29,358 nt of DNA from Candidatus Woesearchaeota archaeon. Lineage in GTDB: Archaea; Nanobdellota; Nanobdellia; Woesearchaeales; WJKL01. Where the stretch lies: positions 1-29,358 of the forward strand of contig JAHWIM010000015.1 of the NCBI GenBank assembly GCA_019322535.1, read 5' to 3'. This document shows positions 6,661 through 13,764 of the stretch, piece by piece (the first letter of the stretch is position 1; every line of letters begins with the position of its first letter). Under the pieces are notes generated by a model. The model ran no database searches. It saw only the letters and a list, made by a program, of their open reading frames with translations, and had not been told where the DNA came from. The position numbers and the translations under genes were made by a program.

Positions 6661-7038
6661 ATGGTCGTAACACAACACAGATCTGTAAGAAAAGTAACAA
6701 GCGGAAGATACATATCTTCAAGAAAAAAAAGATTATATGAGTTAGGCAGAGCTCCAACTCATACTAAGGTAGGAAAAACAAAGAGAACCATTATAAGCAC
6801 AAAAGGGGGAGGCAAAAAGGTCAGAATTCTTTCTACAGAATATGTAAATATACTTGATCCAAAAACACAAAAATATACAAAATCAAAAATAGTTACTGTA
6901 AGTAAAACACCTGCAAATATGCATTTTGCAAGACGAAATATAATCACAAAAGGAACTATTTTAGAGACTGAAAAAGGAAAAGTAAGAGTAACTTCAAGAC
7001 CAGGACAAGATGGAATTGTTAATGCTGTTTTGATATGA
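6661..7038 (+). CDS. rps8e: Small-subunit ribosomal protein eS8
   Basis: This 125-aa protein matches archaeal S8e in length and motifs: RSVRKVTSGRYISSRKKRLYELGR near the start (residues 7-30), TKRTIISTKGGGKKVRILS in the middle, the conserved ARRNIITKGTILETEKGKVRVTSRPGQ segment near residues 90-117 and a VNAVLI end. It is a component of the small subunit in archaea and eukaryotes. Its stop codon overlaps the start of the glycosylase gene (ATGA), indicating translational coupling. Confidence 0.93.
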   Translation: MVVTQHRSVRKVTSGRYISSRKKRLYELGRAPTHTKVGKTKRTIISTKGGGKKVRILSTEYVNILDPKTQKYTKSKIVTVSKTPANMHFARRNIITKGTILETEKGKVRVTSRPGQDGIVNAVLI

Positions 7039-7652
7039 AGCTATTAACTATTTTTAAAAAACTTTATTCTGAATTTGGCCCACAAAAATGGTGGCCTGTT
7101 AATTCTAAAAATCCTCAATTTGAAGTTATAATTGGAGCTGTTTTAACACAAAATACTAGTTGGAAGAATGTTGAAAAGGCTTTAACTAACTTAGAAAAAG
7201 AAAAATTGATTTCAATAAATAAGATAAAGAAAACTAGAAAAGATAAGATTGCAAAATTGATTAAACCATCTGGTTATTATAATCAAAAAGCAGAAAGGTT
7301 AAAGTTAATTGCAGAGTTTTTTTCTAAGAATAAAAGTCCAACAAGAGAAGAGTTATTAACAGTTAAAGGAATTGGTCCTGAAACAGCTGATTCAATTTTG
7401 CTTTATGCTTTCAATAAACCAATATTTGTTGTAGATGCTTACACTAAAAGGATATTTTCTAGATTAGGATTTTGTGATGGAGATTGTTCTTATGATGAAC
7501 TGCAAGAATTGTTTCACAAAAATCTGCCAAAAAAAGCAAAGTTGTTTAATGAATATCATGCTTTGTTAGTTGAATTAGGCAAGAATTATTGTACAAAAAA
7601 AGCTAATTGTAAGGATTGTTTATTAAATAAAATATGTAAGAAATGTTTTTAA
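7035..7652 (+). CDS. HhH-GPD DNA glycosylase with Fe-S cluster, endonuclease III-related (MagIII-like)
   Basis: The 205-aa protein has the helix-hairpin-helix VKGIGPETADSI (110-121), the catalytic Asp in FVVDAYTKR (D134), and a C-terminal cluster motif C186-X5-C192-X2-C195-X5-C201. In bifunctional endonuclease III the hairpin carries a catalytic Lys (GRKTA); here that position is Glu (GPETA). The protein therefore fits the endonuclease III-related group typified by Helicobacter MagIII, a monofunctional base-excision glycosylase, rather than Nth. It should excise damaged bases, probably alkylated purines. The gene overlaps S8e by 4 nt and its end overlaps the convergent 79-aa gene. Confidence 0.85.
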   Translation: MKLLTIFKKLYSEFGPQKWWPVNSKNPQFEVIIGAVLTQNTSWKNVEKALTNLEKEKLISINKIKKTRKDKIAKLIKPSGYYNQKAERLKLIAEFFSKNKSPTREELLTVKGIGPETADSILLYAFNKPIFVVDAYTKRIFSRLGFCDGDCSYDELQELFHKNLPKKAKLFNEYHALLVELGKNYCTKKANCKDCLLNKICKKCF

Positions 7653-7888
7653 GTTGTTTCTGGTGTTTCTGCAGTTTTTGGTCTTAAACATTTGTAGTAT
7701 CTTTCTGTTCTTTTCTCTTTACGCGTTCCAGTATTAGCCCACCCTACAGAAGTCACTTCTTTTGTAAAGCTTCTTTCAATATACTCTCCTTTAACTTGAT
7801 GTGGGCAATTAGTTGGCTGGATTGTTTCTCTATCACAACCGCCATCTGTTTGCAGTCTTTCGCAAAGAGTATTTGTATTTTGATCCAT
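7649..7888 (-). CDS. Small Cys-containing protein, function unknown
   Basis: This 79-aa hydrophilic protein has four cysteines (C9, C18, C28, C67) in LCERLQTDGGCDRETIQ, TNCPHQ and YYKCLRP, which could bind a metal. It has no membrane helix and ends in a Thr/Glu/Pro-rich tail. I do not recognise a family. It is likely real: it is not a shadow of another gene, and a TATTTAAATA box (7911-7920) lies 28 bp before the ATG with no SD, the leaderless pattern seen elsewhere in this window. It overlaps the glycosylase stop codon by 4 nt. Confidence 0.55.
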   Translation of the reverse strand: MDQNTNTLCERLQTDGGCDRETIQPTNCPHQVKGEYIERSFTKEVTSVGWANTGTRKEKRTERYYKCLRPKTAETPETT

Positions 7889-7940
7889 ATTTATTTTGAT
7901 TTGAGGGTTATATTTAAATATTATTATAATAATTATTAGG

Positions 7941-8039
7941 TTATTCTTCTTTAAAAGATTTAATAGCTTTATATAACCCGAGAATTATGAAAATAATAAC
8001 AACTATAATCAACAAAACTTTAATTAAATCTTGATTCAT
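7941..8039 (-). CDS. 32-aa single-span membrane microprotein
   Basis: A 33-codon minus-strand ORF encodes MNQDLIKVLLIIVVIIFIIL followed by GLYKAIKSFKEE. It has one strongly hydrophobic helix of about 18 residues and a charged C-terminal tail. A TTTTTAAAG element about 27 nt upstream of the ATG fits a leaderless promoter. It lies upstream of the 79-aa gene on the same strand with a gap of about 50 bp. Short hydrophobic ORFs can arise by chance in AT-rich DNA, so confidence is moderate. No family recognised. Confidence 0.45.
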   Translation of the reverse strand: MNQDLIKVLLIIVVIIFIILGLYKAIKSFKEE

Positions 8040-8080
8040 ATTAAATATAAAGTGATTTTTCTTTAAAAACTTTTTGTGAT

Positions 8081-8164
8081 ATGCCCCCACGAGGAGTAGG
8101 ATTTCAATGCCAATGCCCCAAAAATATGGAGCGTTGAAATTGAAATGCTATGCCCCTACGAGGA
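8081..8164. repeat. Partial duplication of the tRNA-Arg 3' end
   Basis: ATGCCCCCACGAGGA (8081-8095) repeats the tRNA-Arg 3' end ATGCCCCTACGAGGA (8150-8164) with one mismatch. The mismatch falls at tRNA position 67. The distal copy, not the tRNA copy, would pair perfectly with the 5' acceptor strand. Between the copies lies an imperfect 10-bp inverted repeat (ATTTCAATGC and GCGTTGAAAT). No integrase gene is present. Confidence 0.55.
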
Positions 8165-8239
8165 TTTGAACCCCGGCTACAACCTTTCTGCTTTTTTAAT
8201 CCGCAAGGTTGTGTACTATCCAGACTATACTATGGGGGC
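8151..8239 (-). tRNA. tRNA-Arg(GCG) with a 15-nt intron
   Basis: The acceptor is GCCCCCA/TAGGGGC with A73 at 8151. The D-arm is GTAT AGTCTGGATA GTAC (CTGGATAG is common in archaeal Arg tRNAs), the anticodon stem CAACC/GGTTG and the T-arm CGGGG TTCAAAT CCTCG. The 15-nt intron (8186-8200) lies after G37. Its splice site is a clean BHB: central helix TTGC/GCAG, bulges GGA and AAA. The spliced loop is UUGCGGA (anticodon GCG) and the mature length 74 nt. C6 faces A67, a mismatch in the acceptor stem. A TATA box shared with the divergent HD gene lies 28 bp upstream. Confidence 0.85.
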
Positions 8240-8263
8240 TTAACAGTTAATTACTTCATCAAA

Positions 8264-8271
8264 TTTATAAA
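8264..8271. promoter_or_regulatory. Palindromic TATA box shared by tRNA-Arg and the HD-protein gene
   Basis: TTTATAAA is its own reverse complement. Its centre lies about 28 bp from the tRNA-Arg 5' end on one side and about 26 bp from the HD-protein ATG on the other. Both are the expected distance from a TATA box to an archaeal start site, so one element may serve both directions. Confidence 0.5.
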
Positions 8272-8293
8272 CTTTAGGGATTTTTTCTAATTC

Positions 8294-8848
8294 ATGGATG
8301 AAAAACAAGCAATTGAATTATTGAAAAAATATGCTCCTGATGAAGAAACTTTCAATAAAGTATTTGCTCATTCAAAAGCAGTTCAAAGATTAGCTATGAG
8401 GATTGCTGAGGATATAGTTTGCAATGGCCATCATGTTGATATCAAATTTGTAATAACTGCTTCTTTATTGCATGATATTGGAAGATTTAAAATAGGAATT
8501 TCTTCTAAAGATAAACTTAAACATGGACTTCTTGGTGCAGAGATTTTAAGAAAAGAAGGTTTAGATGAGAAATATGCTTTGGTTTGTGAAAGACATATTG
8601 GTTCTGGCATAACTGTTGAAGATATTGAAGAGCAAGGATTAGATTTGCTAAAAAAAGATTATCTGCCTGAAACTGTTGAAGAAAAAATAATCTGTTATGC
8701 AGACAGCTTAATCTTTATAGATAAAGAAGGAACAATACAACAAGTAGTTGATAGATACAGAAAAGAAGTTGGAGAAAGATTAGCGCAGAGAACTATTAAA
8801 TTACATAATGAAATAGAAAAATTAAGAGGAAGAAATCACTTTTTCTGA
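8294..8848 (+). CDS. HD-domain phosphohydrolase (TIGR00295-like)
   Basis: This 184-aa protein is a stand-alone HD hydrolase. Metal-binding candidates are H26 (AHSKAV), H60-D61 (LLHDIG), H77 (KHG), H101 (ERHIG) and D137 (CYADSL). Length and motif order resemble the small archaeal HD family annotated as TIGR00295. Such proteins hydrolyse phosphate esters of nucleotides or related compounds; the substrate is not known. No SD is present and the TATA box is 26 bp from the ATG, so translation is probably leaderless. It converges on purA with a 13-bp overlap. The closeness to purine genes may be coincidental. Confidence 0.8.
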   Translation: MDEKQAIELLKKYAPDEETFNKVFAHSKAVQRLAMRIAEDIVCNGHHVDIKFVITASLLHDIGRFKIGISSKDKLKHGLLGAEILRKEGLDEKYALVCERHIGSGITVEDIEEQGLDLLKKDYLPETVEEKIICYADSLIFIDKEGTIQQVVDRYRKEVGERLAQRTIKLHNEIEKLRGRNHFF

Positions 8849-10572
8849 ATATACACTAAATTCTTTGTTTCTGCACCATTACCGATAGATATTATTTCTG
8901 AGCCAGTATAGTGACTAATTTCTCCTAAGAATCTTTGGCATTGTTTTGGTAATTGTTCATCAGGTTTTCTTTTACCGGCTGCAATTGGAGTGTCTTTCCA
9001 TCCATCCATAACTTTAACTAGAGGGTAACAGTGTTTAAGAACATTTTCACAAGGCATATCATCTCCTGGTTTGATTACATCTCCATTCTTGTATTTTGTT
9101 CCATTAGAATCAATTACTCCTTCTAATCCTGGCTCAATTACAACATAGCCTATGACCAATCCAACTTTATCATAAATATCTAATCTATCTACAGCAGAAA
9201 TAGAAAGATAAGGTCCTTGAGTGTTGTTTGTTTTATGCTGAGCAACACAATCAAATATGCCGCAAATTCTTGGTTTTTTTGTTGTAGCTCCTTGTTCTTC
9301 ATGTTCTTTAGCAGATCCAATTGCCATTGCAGCTCCAATAGTGTATTCTCCTGTATCATCTTTGTAAATTACTGGTTTAATTACCCCATTATCTTGAATT
9401 GATTCAAAAAATAATTTTTGGATTGCATCAAAATCATCACAAGCAGCTCCTAGTTCAGTTAAGGTTTCAATATCTCTTTTAGAAAAATAATCTTGTTTAA
9501 CATAACCGCTTGGATTTTCTCCAATGCCTACTCTTGATGTAGGAACTTTGTGAACATTTATTGTTACTGATTTGTGTCTTTCTTGATTATATCCTGCAGC
9601 TGCTTTTGTACCTGCAGAAGTTGTATCTGCTGATGTTGATCTTCTCCAGTGTGTAACCTCATTATTTGACAAATAAAATGCTTGAGCTGCTTCTAAAAGA
9701 ATTTTATCTCCTTGTTCTAATGTTCTTTGAATTAATCTTGTAACATCTCCTCTTTTAGGGAATTTTGGGTTGTTAACCACACCAGCTAGGTAAAGTCCAA
9801 TTAAATAATCAGCTTTATCTTGCGCTTTTAAAAAATCCATAACATGTGCTGGAATTCTTCCTGCAACTTTTTCATTCATTGCTTCAAATGTTGCAATTAA
9901 TTCCTCTTCATTTTTTCTTTTATGTGCTAATAAAGCATTGTAAACTTCCATATCTGCTTGAATAATTTTTTTCTGTTGGTCTTCGTCATTGAATAAGTCA
10001 TCTAGTCTTAATCCTTTTTTTCTTACTTTAGAAGAATGTGAAGGAGACATTCCTTTTAATGTAGATGAATTCTTCCTTCCTAATGCATCTAATATTTTAT
10101 GATAAGGTGTTACAATAGTAACATTTCCAATTGTTAAATTAGAATAATCAATATTATGATCAATTAATTGTTGAATCTCTTTTTCCATAAAACTAATTGG
10201 ATCCATTACACAGTTTGGTCCAATAGCATTTTGTTTTCTAGTTAATAATCCAGAAGGTGCTAAATGAAATACATATTTCACTCCATTTAACCATACTGTA
10301 TGACCTGCATTTTCTCCTGAATTTGATCTTACAATTAATTTTATGTCCGGGTGATCTGCAATTGCTGCTACTGTTTTTCCTTTTCCTTCATCTCCAAAAA
10401 AAGCACCACAAACAACAATTACATCATGAGAATCAACTAAAGGATAAAGGATATCTTTTTCTGAACTAACAGAAAATTCTGAAGAAAGAATTTCATCAAG
10501 TTCAGGAATTTTTGGCATATCTTTAATTCCATCATATATAGCTTGCACATGTTCTTCTTTGAAGTCAAACAT
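8836..10572 (-). CDS. purA: Adenylosuccinate synthetase, long divergent form
   Basis: It converts IMP + Asp + GTP to adenylosuccinate. Counted from the upstream ATG at 10581, the P-loop is FFGDEGKGKT (61-70, catalytic D64). NSGENAGHTV (87-96) holds catalytic H94, HLAPSGLL follows, then KGMSPSHSSKVRKKGLRLDD (the GIGPAY..KVARRG region), LLEAAQAF, KVPTSRVGIGENPSG and RICGIFDCVA. About 580 aa is well above the usual 430: there is an N-terminal extension of about 50 residues and an insert around 195-290. I start at the ATG at 10572, one nt after the guaB stop and with an AGGTGGG SD at proper spacing; the ATG at 10581 is too close to the SD. Catalytic Asp is present, which argues against PurZ. Confidence 0.88.
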   Translation of the reverse strand: MFDFKEEHVQAIYDGIKDMPKIPELDEILSSEFSVSSEKDILYPLVDSHDVIVVCGAFFGDEGKGKTVAAIADHPDIKLIVRSNSGENAGHTVWLNGVKYVFHLAPSGLLTRKQNAIGPNCVMDPISFMEKEIQQLIDHNIDYSNLTIGNVTIVTPYHKILDALGRKNSSTLKGMSPSHSSKVRKKGLRLDDLFNDEDQQKKIIQADMEVYNALLAHKRKNEEELIATFEAMNEKVAGRIPAHVMDFLKAQDKADYLIGLYLAGVVNNPKFPKRGDVTRLIQRTLEQGDKILLEAAQAFYLSNNEVTHWRRSTSADTTSAGTKAAAGYNQERHKSVTINVHKVPTSRVGIGENPSGYVKQDYFSKRDIETLTELGAACDDFDAIQKLFFESIQDNGVIKPVIYKDDTGEYTIGAAMAIGSAKEHEEQGATTKKPRICGIFDCVAQHKTNNTQGPYLSISAVDRLDIYDKVGLVIGYVVIEPGLEGVIDSNGTKYKNGDVIKPGDDMPCENVLKHCYPLVKVMDGWKDTPIAAGKRKPDEQLPKQCQRFLGEISHYTGSEIISIGNGAETKNLVYIQKK

Positions 10573-10573
10573 T

Positions 10574-12094
10574 TTACCCATCCCACCTTGTTAAATTATG
10601 CACTCTGCTTTCTTTTTTAGCGTCTTCTGTTCTTTTTTCAAATCTTACTTTTCCAGAATATGTTTTTTCATGAAGTTCTTGAATATTTTTACAGTTAAGA
10701 GTATGTAACGCAGAATAAAGTCCGTCTCTTATTAATGGAACCCATTCATGTACAGAGCCCCTGTATTTTACATGGCCTGAAACTCCTTGAGGAAGTCTAG
10801 AATATCCTCTTATTCCACTTGTATTTGCTTCTTTTGAACCCATTCCTCTGTAAATTTTTACTGGCAACCCTGATTCTGAATCAAGTATTGTTTCTCCTGG
10901 GCTTTCTTCTGTTCCAGCAAGCATATTTCCAAGCATAACAGCATGTGCTCCAATTGTTAACGCTTTCATGATATCTCCAACTTGTTTTAGTCCTCCATCT
11001 GCAATTGTTTTCATATCTCCTTTTTGTTTAGCACAATTATAAACTCCTGCTGCTCCTGCTCTTGATATTCCAATTGCTCCTGCTGTTGTACATATTGAGC
11101 CAGAACCCTGACCACATCTGCATGCATCAGTTCCTAATTTATTCAATTCTTTGTATGCTTCTGGAGAAGATATATTGCCTCCAATGATAAGCTTGTCAGG
11201 ATAATTTTCTTGGATATATTTTACCATTTCAAATTCATATCTAGTAAATCCCTGGGAAGTATCAATTACGCACCCGTCTGCTCCTGCTGTAAATCCTTTT
11301 TTGAGTCTTTCATATGCAATATCAGGTCTTGTTTCAACTGCAAATAATACTCTTAATCTTTTTTTCTTATCTTTTGTTGCTAGAGGATATTCTTCATTTT
11401 TATCTAGATCTTTTCTAGTAACTAAATACATTAAATTGCCTTTTTTATCTACGATACACAAGAATGACAAATGTTTTTCCCAAAGTTTTGCGTTAGCTTC
11501 TTCTAAAGTTATAGGCCATTCTGCTGTTGTTAATTCACTCAATGGAACCATCCTTTCTTTGACTTTTAGATCAAGTTTTTTTGTTCTAGAATAATCCTCT
11601 TTTCTTAGAAATCCTATTAGTTTTCCATGAGAAGTTCCATCTTCAGTAACAGGGAAATTATTTATTTTATTTTTTCCAATTATATTTTTTTCTCCTATTT
11701 TAATTGCTTGTTCAATATTATAGTCAGGAGAAACTGCAACTGGATTTTCTATAAAACCATTCTCAAATCTTTTTACTTCTGCTATTTCTCTTATTTGCCT
11801 GTCAATATCAGGAGAACCATCTGGTTTTTTGAAATTATAATGAATGCAGCCAATGCCTCCTTGCAAAGCAATTGTAATACATAATGCTGCATTTGTAACT
11901 GTGTCCATTGGAGCAGCTATTATTGGAGTTTTCAAGATAATGCCTTTTCCTAAATCTGTTTCTAAGTTTATATCTTTTTTGTCAATGTCAGAAAAATTAG
12001 TATCAAGGATTGTAAAATCATCATAGACTATTCCTTCTCCTTTTTTAAAAAGGTCTTCTGCAGATAGTCCTGATTGTTTATCCAATATTTTCAA
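10574..12094 (-). CDS. guaB: Inosine-5'-monophosphate dehydrogenase
   Basis: This 506-aa enzyme oxidises IMP to XMP with NAD+. It has the N-terminal barrel start (TPIIAAPMDTVT), a CBS-pair insert (about 115-240), catalytic loop GSGSICTT (C335), phosphate loop ADGG (366-368) and YRGMGS (415-420). The mobile flap is short: SKEANTSGIRGYSRLPQGVS lacks the usual spacer with a DRYF motif, and GHV replaces GRV; the PQGVSG segment looks more eukaryotic than bacterial. The start codon is TTG at 12094, supported by a GGGGG SD 8 nt upstream; no ATG fits. A TATA box lies near 12131-12141. It is followed directly by purA, forming a two-gene IMP-branch operon. Confidence 0.93.
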   Translation of the reverse strand: MKILDKQSGLSAEDLFKKGEGIVYDDFTILDTNFSDIDKKDINLETDLGKGIILKTPIIAAPMDTVTNAALCITIALQGGIGCIHYNFKKPDGSPDIDRQIREIAEVKRFENGFIENPVAVSPDYNIEQAIKIGEKNIIGKNKINNFPVTEDGTSHGKLIGFLRKEDYSRTKKLDLKVKERMVPLSELTTAEWPITLEEANAKLWEKHLSFLCIVDKKGNLMYLVTRKDLDKNEEYPLATKDKKKRLRVLFAVETRPDIAYERLKKGFTAGADGCVIDTSQGFTRYEFEMVKYIQENYPDKLIIGGNISSPEAYKELNKLGTDACRCGQGSGSICTTAGAIGISRAGAAGVYNCAKQKGDMKTIADGGLKQVGDIMKALTIGAHAVMLGNMLAGTEESPGETILDSESGLPVKIYRGMGSKEANTSGIRGYSRLPQGVSGHVKYRGSVHEWVPLIRDGLYSALHTLNCKNIQELHEKTYSGKVRFEKRTEDAKKESRVHNLTRWDG

Positions 12095-12152
12095 AATATT
12101 TACCCCCTTATTAACACGAAAATGATTCTTTTTTATATATTTTTAGCTATTT

Positions 12153-13685
12153 TTATTCATATTCTATTGTTCCTGGTGGCTTTTGTGTGATGTCATAAAC
12201 GACTCTGTTAACTCCCTTAACTTCATTGATTATTCTATTGGAAACTTTTTCTAAAAATGAATCAGGCAGCTTAGCCCAGTCAGCAGTCATAGCATCTTTA
12301 GAAGTAACTGCTCTTAATGAAATAATATATTCGTAAGTTCGTGCATCTCCCATTACTCCAACGCTTTTAACAGGTAATAATGCTGCTAATGTCTGCCATG
12401 TTTTATCATACAGATTGTTTGCTTTTAATTCATTAATAAAAATATGATCAGCTTCTTTTAGAATGTTTAATCTTTCTTCTGTTACTTCGCCTAAAATTCT
12501 TATTGCTAAGCCAGGGCCAGGAAATGGGTGCCTATAAAGAACTTCTTTTGGAACACCTAATTCTTCTCCTAATTTTCTAACACCATCTTTGTAAAATTCT
12601 TTGATTGGTTCAATTACTTTTAATTTCATATTTTCAGGCAGTGTAAGGTTATGGTGGCTTTTAATTTTATCAGCTTGTTTATTTGGCTGAGCTGATTCTA
12701 TTCTGTCTGGATAAATGGTGCCCATTGCTAGAAATTTAATGTCAGTGTATTTTTTACTGAATTCTTCTGCTTTTTTATCAAAAACATCTATGAAAGTATG
12801 ACCAATTATCTTTCTTTTTTCTTCTGGGTCAGTAACTCCTTTTAATTTCTCTAAGAAATCTTTTGAAGCATTAACATATTCAACATTTAATCCTAATTTA
12901 TCATACTTTTCTTTAATCTCTTGTGTTTCATTCTTTCGCATTAAGCCAGTATCAATATAGACTGCATGGAGCTTTTTACCTATTGCTTTATTAATCAAAG
13001 TTGCAGTAACAGTTGAATCAACCCCTCCTGAGATGCCAAGAATAACAGAGTTATCTCCAACTATTTCTCTTATTTCGGAGATTATCTTCTTTGGTAAATC
13101 TTTGATAATAAAATCTTTTTTTGCTTTACATATGTTAAATACAAAGTTTTCTAGAATCTTATTTCCAGACAATGTGTGAACAACTTCTGGATGAAATTGA
13201 ACCCCATAGATATTTTTTTGATTGTTTGCCATTGCTGCATGTTTGCAAGTGTCTGTTGATGCTATCGTAGTAAATCCCGGAGGTGGTTCTTCAACTAAGT
13301 CTCCATGAGACATCCAGATTTGTTCTTTGTCTTTTAAATTTTCAAATAATGTGCTTTTGTTTTTTATTTCTAATATCTTTTTTCCATATTCCTTAATATC
13401 ATGAGGTGTGACTTTTCCACCTAATTGATGAGAGATTAATTGGTGCCCATAACAAATACCTAAGATAGGGATTCCTAAGTTAAGTAATTCTTTATTAGAG
13501 ATTGGAGAATCTTGATCATATACAGAAGATGGGCCTCCTGAAAGGATAATACCTTCTGGATTCATTTCTTTTATTTTGTCTAATGAAACATTATATGATA
13601 GAATTTCAGAATAAACATTAAAATCCCTAACTCTTCGCGCTATTAGGTGTGCTACTTGGGATCCATAGTTAATTACAACAATCAT
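12153..13685 (-). CDS. guaA: GMP synthase, single-chain glutamine-hydrolysing
   Basis: This 510-aa protein fuses the class I glutamine amidotransferase to the ATP-pyrophosphatase. Amidotransferase catalytic residues are C78 (GICYGHQ), H165 and E167 (FHPEVVH). The PP-loop SGGVDST is at 219-225, followed by FPGPGLAIRILGEVT and the C-terminal KPPGTIEYE. It aminates XMP to GMP. Many archaea encode two separate subunits; the fused bacterial/eukaryotic-like form here may reflect transfer. No SD is present; AAATATATAAAG (about 13707-13717) is 27 bp before the ATG, so probably leaderless. It lies just upstream of the guaB-purA unit but with its own promoter. Confidence 0.95.
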   Translation of the reverse strand: MIVVINYGSQVAHLIARRVRDFNVYSEILSYNVSLDKIKEMNPEGIILSGGPSSVYDQDSPISNKELLNLGIPILGICYGHQLISHQLGGKVTPHDIKEYGKKILEIKNKSTLFENLKDKEQIWMSHGDLVEEPPPGFTTIASTDTCKHAAMANNQKNIYGVQFHPEVVHTLSGNKILENFVFNICKAKKDFIIKDLPKKIISEIREIVGDNSVILGISGGVDSTVTATLINKAIGKKLHAVYIDTGLMRKNETQEIKEKYDKLGLNVEYVNASKDFLEKLKGVTDPEEKRKIIGHTFIDVFDKKAEEFSKKYTDIKFLAMGTIYPDRIESAQPNKQADKIKSHHNLTLPENMKLKVIEPIKEFYKDGVRKLGEELGVPKEVLYRHPFPGPGLAIRILGEVTEERLNILKEADHIFINELKANNLYDKTWQTLAALLPVKSVGVMGDARTYEYIISLRAVTSKDAMTADWAKLPDSFLEKVSNRIINEVKGVNRVVYDITQKPPGTIEYE

Positions 13686-13764
13686 ATTGAGAGAAGAAGC
13701 CTTTTCTTTATATATTTTTTTATCATGTTATATCGTCGTGAGTTGGTGACGAAAATAGATTTCT

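Noticed and set aside
8081..8239. A third kind of tRNA intron: tRNA-Arg using the distal 3' end through a T-loop intron as in tRNA-Ile
   Set aside because: The distal copy would repair the acceptor mismatch, but the required 4-bp helix with a 3-nt bulge before the distal CCTCG cannot be formed; a duplication explains the data better.
8151..8239. Reading the tRNA-Arg gene as tRNA-Ala(UGC)
   Set aside because: That needs the anticodon stem shifted by one nt, loses position 26, and the Ala identity pair G3-U70 is absent; the BHB fits the Arg(GCG) reading exactly.
8836..10581. PurZ (diaminopurine pathway) instead of PurA
   Set aside because: The catalytic Asp of GDEGKGK, replaced in PurZ, is present, and the protein is much longer than PurZ; guaB and guaA next door favour ordinary purine interconversion.
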